The translations under genes were made by a program, and so were the position numbers. Shown here piece after piece: positions 1 to 11,056 of a DNA stretch of 64,000 nt. A model generated the notes under the pieces. The model searched no databases. It saw only the letters and a list, made by a program, of their open reading frames with translations, and was not told the origin of the DNA. This stretch comes from Talinum fruticosum (taxonomy: Eukaryota > Streptophyta > Magnoliopsida > Caryophyllales > Talinaceae): positions 3,080,001-3,144,000 of the forward strand of contig JAITYX010000063.1 in assembly GCA_021018815.1 (NCBI GenBank), written 5' to 3'. Each line of letters begins with the position of its first letter. Within the stretch, counting starts at the first letter, position 1.

Positions 1-2904
1 ATAATTTATCCAAATAAAAAAATCCTTTTATAAGTGAACTATCCTCCTCCTTTTTTATGTGTGTGATAATACAGTCTCATTAATATTTTTTTCTAATAAA
101 TCTATACAATATATAATAGTAATCTTTTTAAATAGACTAAATACTACAACAAGAGTGATTGTAGGAGCTTGGTGTAGTCTCAACCATAAAAATTATTTGT
201 TCATTAAAAATAAGTCATTGATGTAAATAATTAAATAAACGATAAAATTCATCGAAAGGAAAAAAAAAGGTTTCCTTTAAAAGTAAAGTGTATCAAGGTA
301 ATATTTGATCCCCTTGTTGAAAAATAAATAAATAATATTATAAAATTATTTAATCTAAATCTAAAAATTAAACAGTAAATAATTAGCCTTATTAATTTTA
401 AAAAATATAAAACATAAAATAAAACCAAATTGAGCAGAAAATTAATAAATAAAAATTACAGAAAATTATATAATGAACTAAATTAAAAATCTGGACAGAA
501 TTAAAAACATAAAAACTTTTTTAAATTTTTCAGAAAAATTAAACACAATTAAAATAGAAAAACAAAAACATAATCTAAAATAGAAAGTTAAACAAATAAT
601 CAATTACACTACAATACATATGAAAATAAATAATTAAATAAACTAGAATATTAAAACTATTTTTTGGACCGAAACATACACTAAAAACCTAAAATTAAAA
701 TACAAAAATTTAATTTATAAATTTATTAAATTAAAAACTTGCTTTAACCTAAATTAGAAAATAAATCAAAAAATAATTAAATTAATCATAAAAACTAAGA
801 AAATTAATACCAAGATATTAATACTCTAACTAAATCCTATAATAATATAAAAAATAAAATTAACCAAAGGAAACTAATTTAATCAAACTTCTAACAATTT
901 GACTAAAAATAACAAAAATAAATAGAAAAATAATCTGAAAATTAAAATATATTAGGACTCAAAATAAAATTAATATAAAATTACTGAAATATCTATCCTA
1001 TTATCAATCAATGTAATTCATTCTCACGTCAATCATTAGTAAAAACCCGTGAAAAATTCAAAAAAATATATTGATGACAAAAAGTATATTGAATGATTTT
1101 AAAGAAGGGATGTAATTAAGAGTAATTTTATTTAAGATAAATTATAAAATAATCTTTTAGAAAATAATTAAAGGATATTCTATTATTTTTAACGGTGTTA
1201 AGGTTAATTCACCAATATTTTTAACCTAAAAAGTATAATCTATATTATTTCAAATTTTGGTTTGATTTGATTTGAGAATCACAAGTTACGTTTTTTTTCC
1301 TTTGTGACTTCAAATTGTGACTCGACCAAAATCTAATGAGATAACTATCAAAGTGAACAATATATATTTAATTATATATTTTTGGTTGGATGAATAAGAT
1401 ATTTCATTAGATGAGAAAATTTGTTCTTCCTTTCTACTAAAAAATAAAATATGTATTGTAAATATGTAACAATAGCTTCTGTCATTGTTTGGTTTATTAA
1501 TTTGCTAGGAAGATGTGCTTGAGGTGACTAAAGAATATGTTATCAGCTTCAAACTAATTTTTAATAAGTGGCTTTAAGTTTTGAAAGTGATTGAATCAGT
1601 AAGGGTCGGTCAATTGGAGGATGTGTATTATGATTAAGGTATGAGTTTAACTACTTATTTATGTAATTTTTTGTCTAATTTGATTTGTTTGGATCATGAG
1701 TTTCTCTGTCTTTCCACTTACTTTTTAATTTTGTGTCTATTCTATCATTTTCAAAATACGACATGCATCCACGCTTTTAGTATACTTATGTTAAGTGTGG
1801 AAATGGTATGAGTGGACAAATATTCCACACACTAAATAAGTCGGATGAGAGTCGTCTTGAACCACACATTTATATCCAAAGAAAACACCATCACTCGTCA
1901 TACTTATATCTATGGACATATTACCCCTTGAACGAGTCTTTTTTTCCTATTAGCAGTTTGCGCTTGAAGCAACTTCTACCACTCGATATAGACACTTAGG
2001 TTGTCACCAGTTAAGTTACAAAATTCTTTTGAAATTAACTAGGGTTAATTAAAATATATTGTTATTTTTTACTCTTTATGCCATGTTTTTTCTCTCGAAA
2101 GGACGGGGTTGAGTGATCGCGGTTGCCCTAACGTAGATCCGCCTCTGGATTAAAAATACTTAGTTCTTCTTCAAATTAGGGTTATGTTCATTAAGGTGAA
2201 TTTTTTTAGTTTTATTTTATTTTACTTTTCTTTAAACAACATTAAGAAAAAAAAGAAGATATAAAGCGGCACATGTGAAATTTACTGATTAAGCAGAAAA
2301 TAAGAGAGAAAACGAGACTAGAGTTTGAGATTTGAGGTTTATTTCTTATTTTGATTTTTTCAATATATTGGGCATTGTGATATAAAAGAGAGAAATCGAA
2401 AATTTGCATAAAAATATTTCTTTTATGTGTTTAATTTTTATTAAAAAAATTTCAATTATTTTTAAAAAAATTTTTTTTGATTGTAAATTTAGTATTTGAC
2501 TTATATGATTATCATAAATTGTCCAATGCGAAAAAAATTCTTTTTATGTATTTCAATTATCTCAAAATAGTCTGTCACGCTTATTATCCGCCACGCTTAT
2601 TATCCATGCTGAATAATCATTTTTTCAATAGATTTAAATCACCACTCTTAATGTACATGGATATACTTTAATAGGTTAGTACCACTCTTACAAGAGTGGT
2701 TATATTTTTCCACATTATTATGTGTGAAAATGATTTCGAGCAACTCATTTTTCTTATTTTTCTGCCACACTCAATCATGTGTAATTAAATAAGGGTGGAA
2801 GCATACCATATGGTGATTGTAGCATTTTCGATTATTAATCTCATTTGTTAAATGTAGTTATTAAATATTTACTTTTTTAGTTCATAACTTATTAAGGAGT
2901 ATTA
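1..2904. other. AT-rich intergenic DNA, no gene seen
   Basis: Very AT-rich sequence with stops in all frames. Short open frames at 1,808-1,999 and 2,477-2,671 have no recognisable domain and no gene-like composition. Small items seen: a 15-bp direct duplication of CACGCTTATTATCC near 2,577-2,606, and a short perfect hairpin (ACCACTCTT paired with AAGAGTGGT) at 2,681-2,700. Nothing here supports a gene. Confidence 0.6.
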
Positions 2905-2937
2905 CATTACTCCGTGCATAGCACGGGTCCAAACTAG
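2905..2937 (+). mobile_element. Helitron-type 3' terminus
   Basis: A 6-bp stem CCGTGC (2,912-2,917) pairs with GCACGG (2,921-2,926) across a 3-nt loop. CTAG follows 7 nt later at 2,934-2,937, with a T immediately after. A short GC-rich hairpin just upstream of CTRR, inserted before T, is the known 3' end of plant Helitrons. The matching 5' TC end was not located, so element length is unknown. The orientation is plus, opposite to the Helitron protein remnant at 5.4-6.2 kb, so the two probably belong to different copies. Confidence 0.55.
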
Positions 2938-3630
2938 TAATCATAATCATGATCATGTTCTCTGTAATAAAATTAAAAAAATCATTTTCTTTTTCCTTCA
3001 CGAGTTAAAAAGGGAGTTTTTATCTTTTGCAATGATATTTGATTTGTTACTTGCTTAGCTGTTTAGGTAGAGTAAGAAAATAAATTATATTTTATTATTA
3101 TTTAATTGTCAAGTGTGGAGAAAATTAATGGATACCTCTACTTTGTAATGTTTGTTTTGTTGATACGTTTATTGTTTTTCCCCTTTTTCTATTTCGAAGA
3201 GATACTTGAATTGTGGGAAACAGGGGTAGGGTTTATAGAATTGGCGGGATAAAAATTATGTGAAAAATTAGAGTTCATCAGCGAATGAGATGGCTCCTAG
3301 TTGCGTAGAAGAAGAAATTTATTAGGATTGAAATTGGAAAAATAAAAATCATTCTTTTTTAAAAATTATTTTTTGATGACAACCAAAATAAAGAGAAGCT
3401 TTGATGCTTTATTTGGAAATTTTCTTTCATATTGGAAATAGGAAACACAATTTTATTGCTATTTTGTTTTCATATTTTGGTAAGAGTCTCATATCCTTGA
3501 AAATCACTTATTAAGATTTGTTACAAAATAGGGAATAGCTTTTTTATTTTTAATGACTTTAACTTTTATAAACGATATAGATTGATTTATATTTGTTGAC
3601 TCGCGATAAACTGAAAATTGAAAACAGGCA

Positions 3631-3636
3631 AAGAGA

Positions 3637-3674
<38 letters not shown>
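3631..3674. repeat. (GA)n microsatellite in fold-back left arm
   Basis: A nearly pure GA tract lies in the left arm; the matching place in the right arm (about 4,693-4,708) has a much shorter CT tract. The expansion therefore happened after the arms were formed. Confidence 0.9.
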
Positions 3675-3677
<3 letters not shown>

Positions 3678-4064
3678 AAATGAACAAGAAGAAATGGGAA
3701 GAAAAGAGAGCTCAAGTTATTAGGTTAAGAGAATTCAGATAAGAAGGGGTCTGATTATGTAAGTCTTAATCTGGCATGTTTCTCTTACTTTGATCTCGTT
3801 CCTTTTTTTCTTTTGTTCTTCAAATAAAATAGTTTGATAGGCTTTTAATTTAGTGCTTGTGCGTTCTAATTAGCAACAGTTTGTTATTTTCTTGTTGAAA
3901 GGCATTTATATTCTGTGCATAAGTATATATTATTGACATAATGATCATATGTCTTGCTGTGATAACATTATTTTGGCATTTTGTTAAGCATAAGAACTGC
4001 ATTTAAATGATGGGAGAAAATCATCTAACTCTATGTTAACATTTGTCTTGATTTCCCGCTACAG

Positions 4065-4188
4065 CTGTTTGATCTTGCAACTTCATGTAGAGTTGTCGTT
4101 TATTGTCGTGTTGCACCCTTGTAGAAGGCATGGATTATTAACTTAATCAAGGGTCATACTGATGATTTGACTTTGGCAATTGGTGATG
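4065..4188 (+). pseudogene. Captured P4-ATPase (flippase) exon
   Basis: This is a 124-bp block preceded by a pyrimidine-rich stretch ending in ACAG and followed by GTAAGT, so both splice sites came along. Its translation reads LFDLATSCRVVVYCRVAPL, a TAG stop, then KAWIINLIKGHTDDLTLAIGD. It aligns without gaps to exon 4 of the intact ALA1-type gene in this window (52,425-52,548, also exactly 124 bp), with 27 of 41 residues and about 77 of 124 bases identical by eye. That exon carries the start of the GDGAND hinge motif of P-type ATPases. The stop replaces the Gln of APLQKA. Divergence is too high for a recent copy of the local gene, so the donor was probably another flippase paralogue. It lies in the spacer of the fold-back element. 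Confidence 0.85.
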
Positions 4189-5150
4189 GTAAGTATAAAT
4201 TCTGATCTTTGTAGGGGTTCCCTATGTGCATTGTTGCATTCATTGTTCTGATGTATGTTATGATTAGCTCATTCTCTATGAAGTTGTACATCGAAGGTAT
4301 ACATCAAAGGCATACATAGAGAATAAACTGCTGCTAATTAGAACGCACAAGTACTAAATCATAAGTACGACCTTTGATTAAGTTAATTATTCTAGGTACA
4401 TCAAAGGCATACATAGAGAATGAGAACCATCAGTATAAATTCTGATCTTTGTAGGGGTTCCCTATGCCTTCAATGTACAACAAACTGCTGCTTATTAGAA
4501 CACACAAGTACTAAATTAAAAACCCATCAAATTATATTATGTGAAGAACAAAAGAAAAAAAAAGGAACGAAATCAAAGTAAGAGAAACACGCCAGATTAA
4601 GACTTACATAATCAAACCCCTTCTTATCTAAATTCTCTTAACCTAATAACCTGAGCTCTCTCTTTCTTCCCATTTCTTCTTGTTCATTTTACCCTCTCTT
4701 TCTCTCTACCTATTTTCAATGATCAGTTTATCGTGAGTCAGCAAATATAAATCAATCTATATCGTTTATAGAAGTTAAAGTCATTAAAAATAAAAAGTTA
4801 TTCCCTATTTTGTAAAAAATTTTAATAAGTGATCTTCAAGGTTGTGAGACTCTTATCAAAAGATAAAAACAAAATTGCAATAAAATTGTATTTCCTATTC
4901 CAACATGAAAGAAAATTTCCAAACAGAGCATCAAAGCTTCTCTTTATTTCGGTTGTTATCGGAAAATAATTTTTTGAAAAAGAACGATTTCTTTTTTTCA
5001 ATTCAATCCTAGTAAATTTCTTCTGTTGCCCAACCAAGAGTCATCTCATTTGTTGTTGAACTCTAATTTTTCACATAATTCTTATCCCACCAATTCCATA
5101 AACTCTGCCCTATTTCCCACAATTCACATGTTTCTCAGGATTCCCCTGCT

Positions 5151-5424
5151 TTTTCCCAACAATGGAGAGAGAAAAGATCCCTAATTCCAACTATCCACAG
5201 GTGCTGAGAGAAATTGTGGATGTGATTCTTGTTCTCTCATGGACGAAGTATGTCGATGTGGACCCGAAACCTAATCAAAACTCGATGTAAAGTGATATTA
5301 TGTAGATATCTAATTTATATGTACCTTCTTCTTCTTTTTTGAGCATATTCTCTATAGATGTAATTTGATTTATATTTATGGTAAACTGTCTTTTCCAATA
5401 AGTATTTATTTCAGATTTTTTTTC
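5151..5424. other. Right flank of fold-back element, nothing definite
   Basis: Contains an open frame of 42 codons (5,162-5,290, plus strand) that starts just outside the right arm. It has no recognisable domain and is too short to call. No other feature was seen. Confidence 0.3.
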
Positions 5425-6160
5425 CTTTTAATGCCTTCATGCCACCCAGTATCTCCATATGGAAATAACAAGGGATATTGCAAAGGATCATAACAACCAT
5501 AATAATGTTTTACTTTAAAATTGGAGTTAGCTTGTCCATAAACAATGATATCACTTTCTTGAGGTTGCTTACATGTATTATCCTCAAGTCATAAACTGCA
5601 ACTTGAGAAGGTAGGGGAGCATTATAAACTCGTTGATCTAATCGTGCATCTTCTCCTATAATTATATTATGAGATTCTAATTATGGAACATCTTTAAGAG
5701 TTCAAAAACATAAGCATATGGGTTTATGTTTAAAATAATAATAAGTTGTTCTAATACATTAGAGTCTAATTTACTTGAACAATTCATACGCTTTTCAACT
5801 TCATGTTCAGTATTATAAAAGTACAATTGCAAATATGAAGGTTGTGTGTTGCTAGGTATTAACTCATTAATAAAATGATATATTTGTCCTTAAACACGGA
5901 ACGTATAAATTCTTTACTTCGCTTGTACAAAGATTTATCATATTTTACTCCAAAAGATGTTAAAACAAATGCGTTGTTATAAGTCCTTATATATATTCGA
6001 AAGTGTTTCACATCTTTAGAAGTCGATGTATATAAATAATATAATGCTTCAGGTATAGTGTTTGATGTCAGTAAAATTTCACCATCAGCACAACAAAAAC
6101 CTTTAGATTCACTATAGAATTTTTTTGCTCCACAATGTTTTCACGAGGCAACCGACGATA
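5425..6160 (-). pseudogene. Helitron Rep/helicase N-terminal remnant
   Basis: Read on the minus strand from about 6,160 downward, frames join to give a Helitron-like N-terminal domain: HCGAKKFYSESKGFCCADG, then KHFRIYIRTYNNAFVLTSFG, VKYDKSLYKRSKEFI, a QLYFYNTEHEVEKRM segment, DQRVYNAPLPSQVAVY, and YYGCYDPLQYPLLFPYG near the low-coordinate end. These match the conserved N-terminal block of plant Helitron RepHel proteins. The remnant is broken by several frameshifts and in-frame stops. The Rep HUH motifs and the helicase motifs are absent, so it is a dead 5' piece. No Helitron ends were found near it in the matching orientation. Confidence 0.8.
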
Positions 6161-7581
6161 AAGAGCTTGTTGTTTGTGGAATATCTTTTAGAGGATTATC
6201 ATTTTGATTGTATTTCTTTATGTTTTTAGTTTTTGCTTTTATATTATTATATGGTGCAATAGAATAATTTTGATTTTTGTTGTAATGCGATGTTGAACCT
6301 ATAAAATAAAATTAAAATTAACTTATTGTTGACAGAACTTTACATATTCTAAATTCCAAAAATCAAATTAATGTCATTTAAAAAGTTATTACCTATTTCA
6401 AAAGAACTATAATAGCTAATAGTTTTTTTTTTATTTGCCTTTATCGGCTTCATCAATCTGACAATCTCTTCTAACTTTTAAAAGAAAATAAGTTATTATA
6501 TAAATAGTAAAGGTTAAAAAAATTAGTAATAAAGGTAAATTTTATCACCTTGATGTGATGGTTCTTGAATACGAATAGAGGTAATAAAATGACTTTCATA
6601 ACCTCTCGCATTCAGGTGATGACTCCTTAATATGAATAAAGGTAACGAACTCGACTTTCATGACCACTACATTCATCTTCTAATTAAGTATCTCTATCAT
6701 ACCCAAACTTGAACTATTATTCAAAGAAAACCAACTTGGAGCTCAAGTCATCAAAAGTGTGAACCCGAGTGACAAGGGAATAAGTAATAACAAAGGTATG
6801 ATATTCAAAAGGCAACCCACAGTGTCCATAGTACACACTCCAACCAATGCAAGGAATCGTGAAAATTAGTAGAGAAAGAGCAGCTGGTTGAAATTAGTTA
6901 ACCCATTATCCTAAATTTATGAATGAGCACAACTTCTCTCTCTCCTCTGCAAAGTCTCTCACCTTTCAAGCTCCCATTGTATGATCTTGTAGCTTAATCC
7001 CTCCTCCCCCCAAAAAATCATTTTTAGAAAAATATTACGCTTTTTAGTTTGGTAAAGGTGTTACATATCCTACTCACATAAAAAAAAACTTACATATCTT
7101 ATAATGAAACAAAATTTTCCAATTGAAGTACAAGATTAGTTCTTCTCAAACAAGATTAGTTGTTTACAATTTTATTCTCTGGCTTAAAGTATTAGAGTTG
7201 TTCTTTGTATTAGAAAGTTTAAAATATTAAAGTTTGTTCTTTGTATTGGAAAGAACGGAGTTGGAAGTAGGAACAAGGGCTAAAATGAAATTTAAAAAGT
7301 TGGAAACAGCTAGAAAGAAAAAGTGAATAGAAAAAAGTTAGAAATAGCTATAAAAGAAAAGGTGAATAAAGTTGGAGGTAATTATATCCCATTATTTATC
7401 GAGAAAAATTAAAAGGAATTAGAAATAAATTAAAATAAATTGAATAGAAGAAATTAAAATAAATTTTAAAAAAATTTTAAGAAACTATACACATATTAAT
7501 TTAGCTTATAAGAATATTATTATTATACACTTATATTTTAAAAATATATGTCTAAAATTAAAGAGGAGCATAGGAGGGACA
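6161..7581. other. Intergenic DNA, no gene seen
   Basis: AT-rich. A weak duplicated segment occurs at about 6,560-6,690, where GAATA-GAGGTAA-type and GACTTTCAT-type words recur twice. No coding, RNA or clear mobile element signal was recognised. Confidence 0.4.
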
Positions 7582-7773
7582 TGAGTAACGACCGACCCTA
7601 AATCACATTATTTATTTCACTAATTACATAATTTATATTGTCAAGTGCGCGCACTTCAATTCAACATTTAAATTAGTTTTATGTATATGTTACATGGCTA
7701 AGATGACAAAGTGGCCTTCGATAAAATATCATAATAATGATTGTAGATCTATACATATTTTTAAAATAAATAA

Positions 7774-7822
<49 letters not shown>

Positions 7823-10800
7823 TATGTGATTATAAGGTTATTAATATTATATTTCAAGTGAACCATTGTATTTAAAGTAGATCGTACAACTTATAAACAA
7901 CATTATTAAAATAAATTAAATAATTTTAAATTTAAAAAAGGGAATGATAAATTAAATCAAATAGAAGGATTAATTTATTAGTTAGGAAAGATAATTGTGA
8001 TGTTATTAGTGTGTATTTTTAATGAAATAATGGCCTAAGTAAAACAAAAATAAAATAAAATAAAGATGATTTTTGAAAAATCAGCTTCTGGAATTATCCA
8101 AACACAAAAAAAAGAGAAAATAAATATATAATGAAAATAAAATATCAGCTTCCAAATTTGCGTTAAGGCAATAAGCAGTTCAAATTTTTTCAAGCTCTTC
8201 CTCCCGTGCTCCTTCTCTCTATCGCGTCCCTCGCCTCCATCTTCATCCTCCTTGTTCGTTCGCCTCGCTACTCGGCCACCAGAACCACCACGCCTGGCGA
8301 ATTTCCATTTCTTTTTGAATGTAATGAACCTATCCTCTCTTCTCTATTCCTATTCCAAAAGAGGTATTACTAATAAAAAAGACCAGAATATTCGGAGGAC
8401 TTTTCGACCAAACAAAAACTTAAAAATAAGTCTAAGTAATTGTCGCATGAAGTTGTTTTTTTCTTCAAATCCAAAAGTTTTCTTACTTTATATATAGGTC
8501 ATCGACTTAACGCTTTGACATTTATTTACTATCAATATTAATAAAAGTAATCCGGCATGGGCTACATGAGCTCCAAGTAGTTTATCGGATAAATTGATAA
8601 GCGAAGCATTCCACGGCCCACCAAGCAAACTAGGTGGTTTCTTGGTCATGACCAGTTAAGAGATACATCCTGTATGGATGAATTTAGAAAAAGGCGCCAA
8701 CCTCCCCCTCTCGCTCTCTCCATCTCTATCTCTTGAGCCTGCCATCCCCTGTGCGGCCCATCCATTGGCCACCACCAGCCATCGCATGCCCGCCGGAAGT
8801 CGTCCACTGTTCCTGCCCAGTAGGTCGCGGAGCACGAGCTACGCACCACCACCCTCCTTCCCTTCTTGGCTCCACTCTTTGAAATTGAAGGTAAAACCCT
8901 AAACTCTAGATTATCACACTTCATTATTTACTTACTGATTGTAGTTGTAAATTGAATTATATAGTTTTAGAAAGATGCTATGATGAGAATTTAAAGGTTG
9001 AATTGGGAAAATTTAAGTTATTGTCAATGATTGTGATTTGGTATTTTGGTGGGATGTGTTGTGAAAGTAAATGAATATGATTGCTCTTGTGAAATTATGA
9101 TTTAGTGAATTAAATTAGGCATGTTTTGATGTAAGTTTTGAATAAATTGGTGGTTTTCATTGTATTTTGGAATTGGAAATAATTGAGCGAAAGAAAGAGA
9201 AGATGTACAGAGATTGAAGTTAGATAATAAGAAAGCTTAGAGGAATGAAAAATTTTGAGAAATTTAGTGTATCTAATTGTGTATATGGATGTGAATTTTG
9301 TTGAGGAAATGATGCAAATAATCTTAAAGTAATGTTTTGTGGGATATATGGATTTTGAGCGAATTAATTAATTTATGTGAAGGTGATGAACTGTTGTACT
9401 ATAAACTTGTGTAAATTTAATTGTCCCACATCATTTTTGGATTGAATTTATTTGAAGGGAAGATTAATTTTGTTGAAGGAAGTAAGTTACACGTGGGTTT
9501 GAAGTTACAAAAGATTGACTTAAAGAGTATTTATGTTGTTAATTTGAGTTGGTTAGTTAAGTTGAGGATTGATACTAAGTGAAAAAGGAGTTAGTGACAA
9601 GGATTGAAATCAATGTTTAAGTTTGATATGATTAAGCGAGTTCTAATAGCAGTTGGGAAGTTAGAATCATATTTTTATATGCTAAACAAGTTGCAATGGC
9701 TAAAGTATGAATAAAATTTTAAAATAAAAATATTTTGATTGAAGTAAATTAACAAATTATAATTATGTGAAAATCAATGAAACTAGTTTAACCAATTTTT
9801 ATGAAGTAAGTTATAAGCATGTATGCGAATTTAATTATCAAGAGTATTGTAACGAAACTTAATTTAAACATTAGTAATATAAAGACATATTTGAATCGAG
9901 TAGCGAGGCCACTCTAGTCATCGATAAGTCGTTAAATTAACATTTCATAAAGGAGAGGAAAATATTTTAAATTCACGTACATTCATTACCTACACTTTTC
10001 GAAAATTCACATGTTTAAGTAAATCTCAATATTTCTTGTGTTTATGTAACTAATAATAAATCATTTACAAATCAAGTTTTGTCACCTAATTAAATGGTCC
10101 CCGATCGGTTATCAATTATCAATTATCAATTATCAAGGCTTACACCCTTCAATTCTACCGCGCGTCTTCAACTCGGGTTCTCGGTCGGCCGGAAGGTGTG
10201 CATCTAATTCAAAGATCGCATCAATTATACAAGAGGTTCCACTTCCAAATAATAAATGGCAAGCAAGTTTTACTCATATTCTCTTCTCTCCGATTCGAAC
10301 TAAAATGAATTGAAATGCGCACGCTCAACTAAAATGTTTTCAAAGTAGTTTTACGAGTGCATGAATGTTCATAATGAGTTTCGACTCATTTTTCGAAATA
10401 TTTTACTTGTTTTTGTTTAAGGGAAAGCATTGGTGAATAATCAATTACCTACTAAGTTCAACGAAGGCAAACCATAGCTGAACATGTTGCATTTATGGTT
10501 CCGAAAGGTATTTAGATGCTCACGGTGATTTTACCCTCAAGCGTGGCTTGGGTATGACCTTAGGAATTATTACATGTTGCATATTATCTTGTGGAATAAA
10601 CGAATATGTGGGTTGTATACACATTATGTCACTAAACAATTGAACTCTATTTTGGGTCTTGTTTAAATATGAATTATGACCTAACTACTTGGGTGGTAAA
10701 CATTTATCTCTATCAAGACCAACAAAAAATGTAACAGTTGGATGCGCAAATTGTATTTTATTTTATTTTACTTATTTAGCCTTATCCTATTTTTAGGACG

Positions 10801-10894
10801 GCGGTAACACCTTCGATCGTTATCTTCCGCTATGACCTTACGTAACATTCTCTAATTAGGAGATTATTAAGTAATAGTGATTGGAGGCGTTATA
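7582..10894 (+). repeat. 5' LTR of the gypsy element
   Basis: Starts TGAGTAACGACCGACCCTAA, close to the start of the solo LTR at 13,125 (TGTAACAACCCGTCCCTAAG), and shares with it the following GCGCGCACTTCAA-type word, a dinucleotide microsatellite near the start, a GC- and CT-rich section about 1 kb in, and a section just before the end containing GGTAACACC. It ends just upstream of the primer binding site. Open frames inside it (8,252-8,497 and 8,646-8,924) look like low-complexity LTR sequence, not genes. The length of about 3.3 kb is long for an LTR but agrees with the 3.05-kb solo copy. Confidence 0.7.
7774..7818. repeat. (TA)n(TG)n microsatellite in 5' LTR
   Basis: A short TA run passes into a long TG run about 190 bp after the LTR start. 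The other three LTR copies in the window have (AT)n near the same place. Confidence 0.9.
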
Positions 10895-10898
10895 GTTG

Positions 10899-10910
10899 TG
10901 CTATCAAAGC
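10899..10910 (+). other. Retrotransposon primer binding site
   Basis: TGCTATCAAAGC matches 10 of 12 bases of the plant initiator tRNA-Met primer site TGGTATCAGAGC. It lies directly after the inferred 5' LTR end and before gag, as expected for the minus-strand DNA primer site. Confidence 0.65.
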
Positions 10911-11056
10911 CAGGTTTAGAAATCACTTGTGATCAATAGGATTTTAAAGTATCATAATTTGAACTTCAGGGAAAATCTTATGGTCGTTAATTTTATTATT
11001 TGTTGTGATCCGTAAACCTTAACCCGACTTAGATAATTTTCTTTTACTTTCTCTAG

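Larger units (their letters stand above)
3190..5150. mobile_element. Fold-back element with ~700-bp inverted arms
   Basis: The left arm (about 3,195-3,905) reads as the reverse complement of the right arm (about 4,465-5,140). Examples are the segment around AAGCTTTGATGC at 3,396 against 4,930, and the stretch ending in a GA run followed by GTAAAATGAACAAGAAG at 3,674 against 4,690. The arms differ by scattered substitutions and by GA-run length, so they are not a recent perfect palindrome. The spacer (3,906-4,464) holds a P4-ATPase exon at 4,065-4,188 plus short extra copies of arm sequence (4,329-4,367) and a repeated ~37-bp segment (4,192 and 4,434). No transposase is visible. The structure fits a fold-back or MULE-like non-autonomous element carrying a gene fragment; arm ends are approximate. 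Confidence 0.75.

Noticed and set aside
4065..4188. Exon fragment as part of a second complete flippase gene
   Set aside because: No neighbouring flippase exon could be read between 2.9 and 7.5 kb on either strand, and the exon sits inside inverted arms.
5162..5290. 42-codon open frame beside the fold-back element
   Set aside because: No recognisable similarity or splice structure; length is within chance expectation.
8646..8924. Open frames on both strands in a GC-richer patch
   Set aside because: The patch is the leader-like section of the 5' LTR; no domain, and overlapping frames on both strands.
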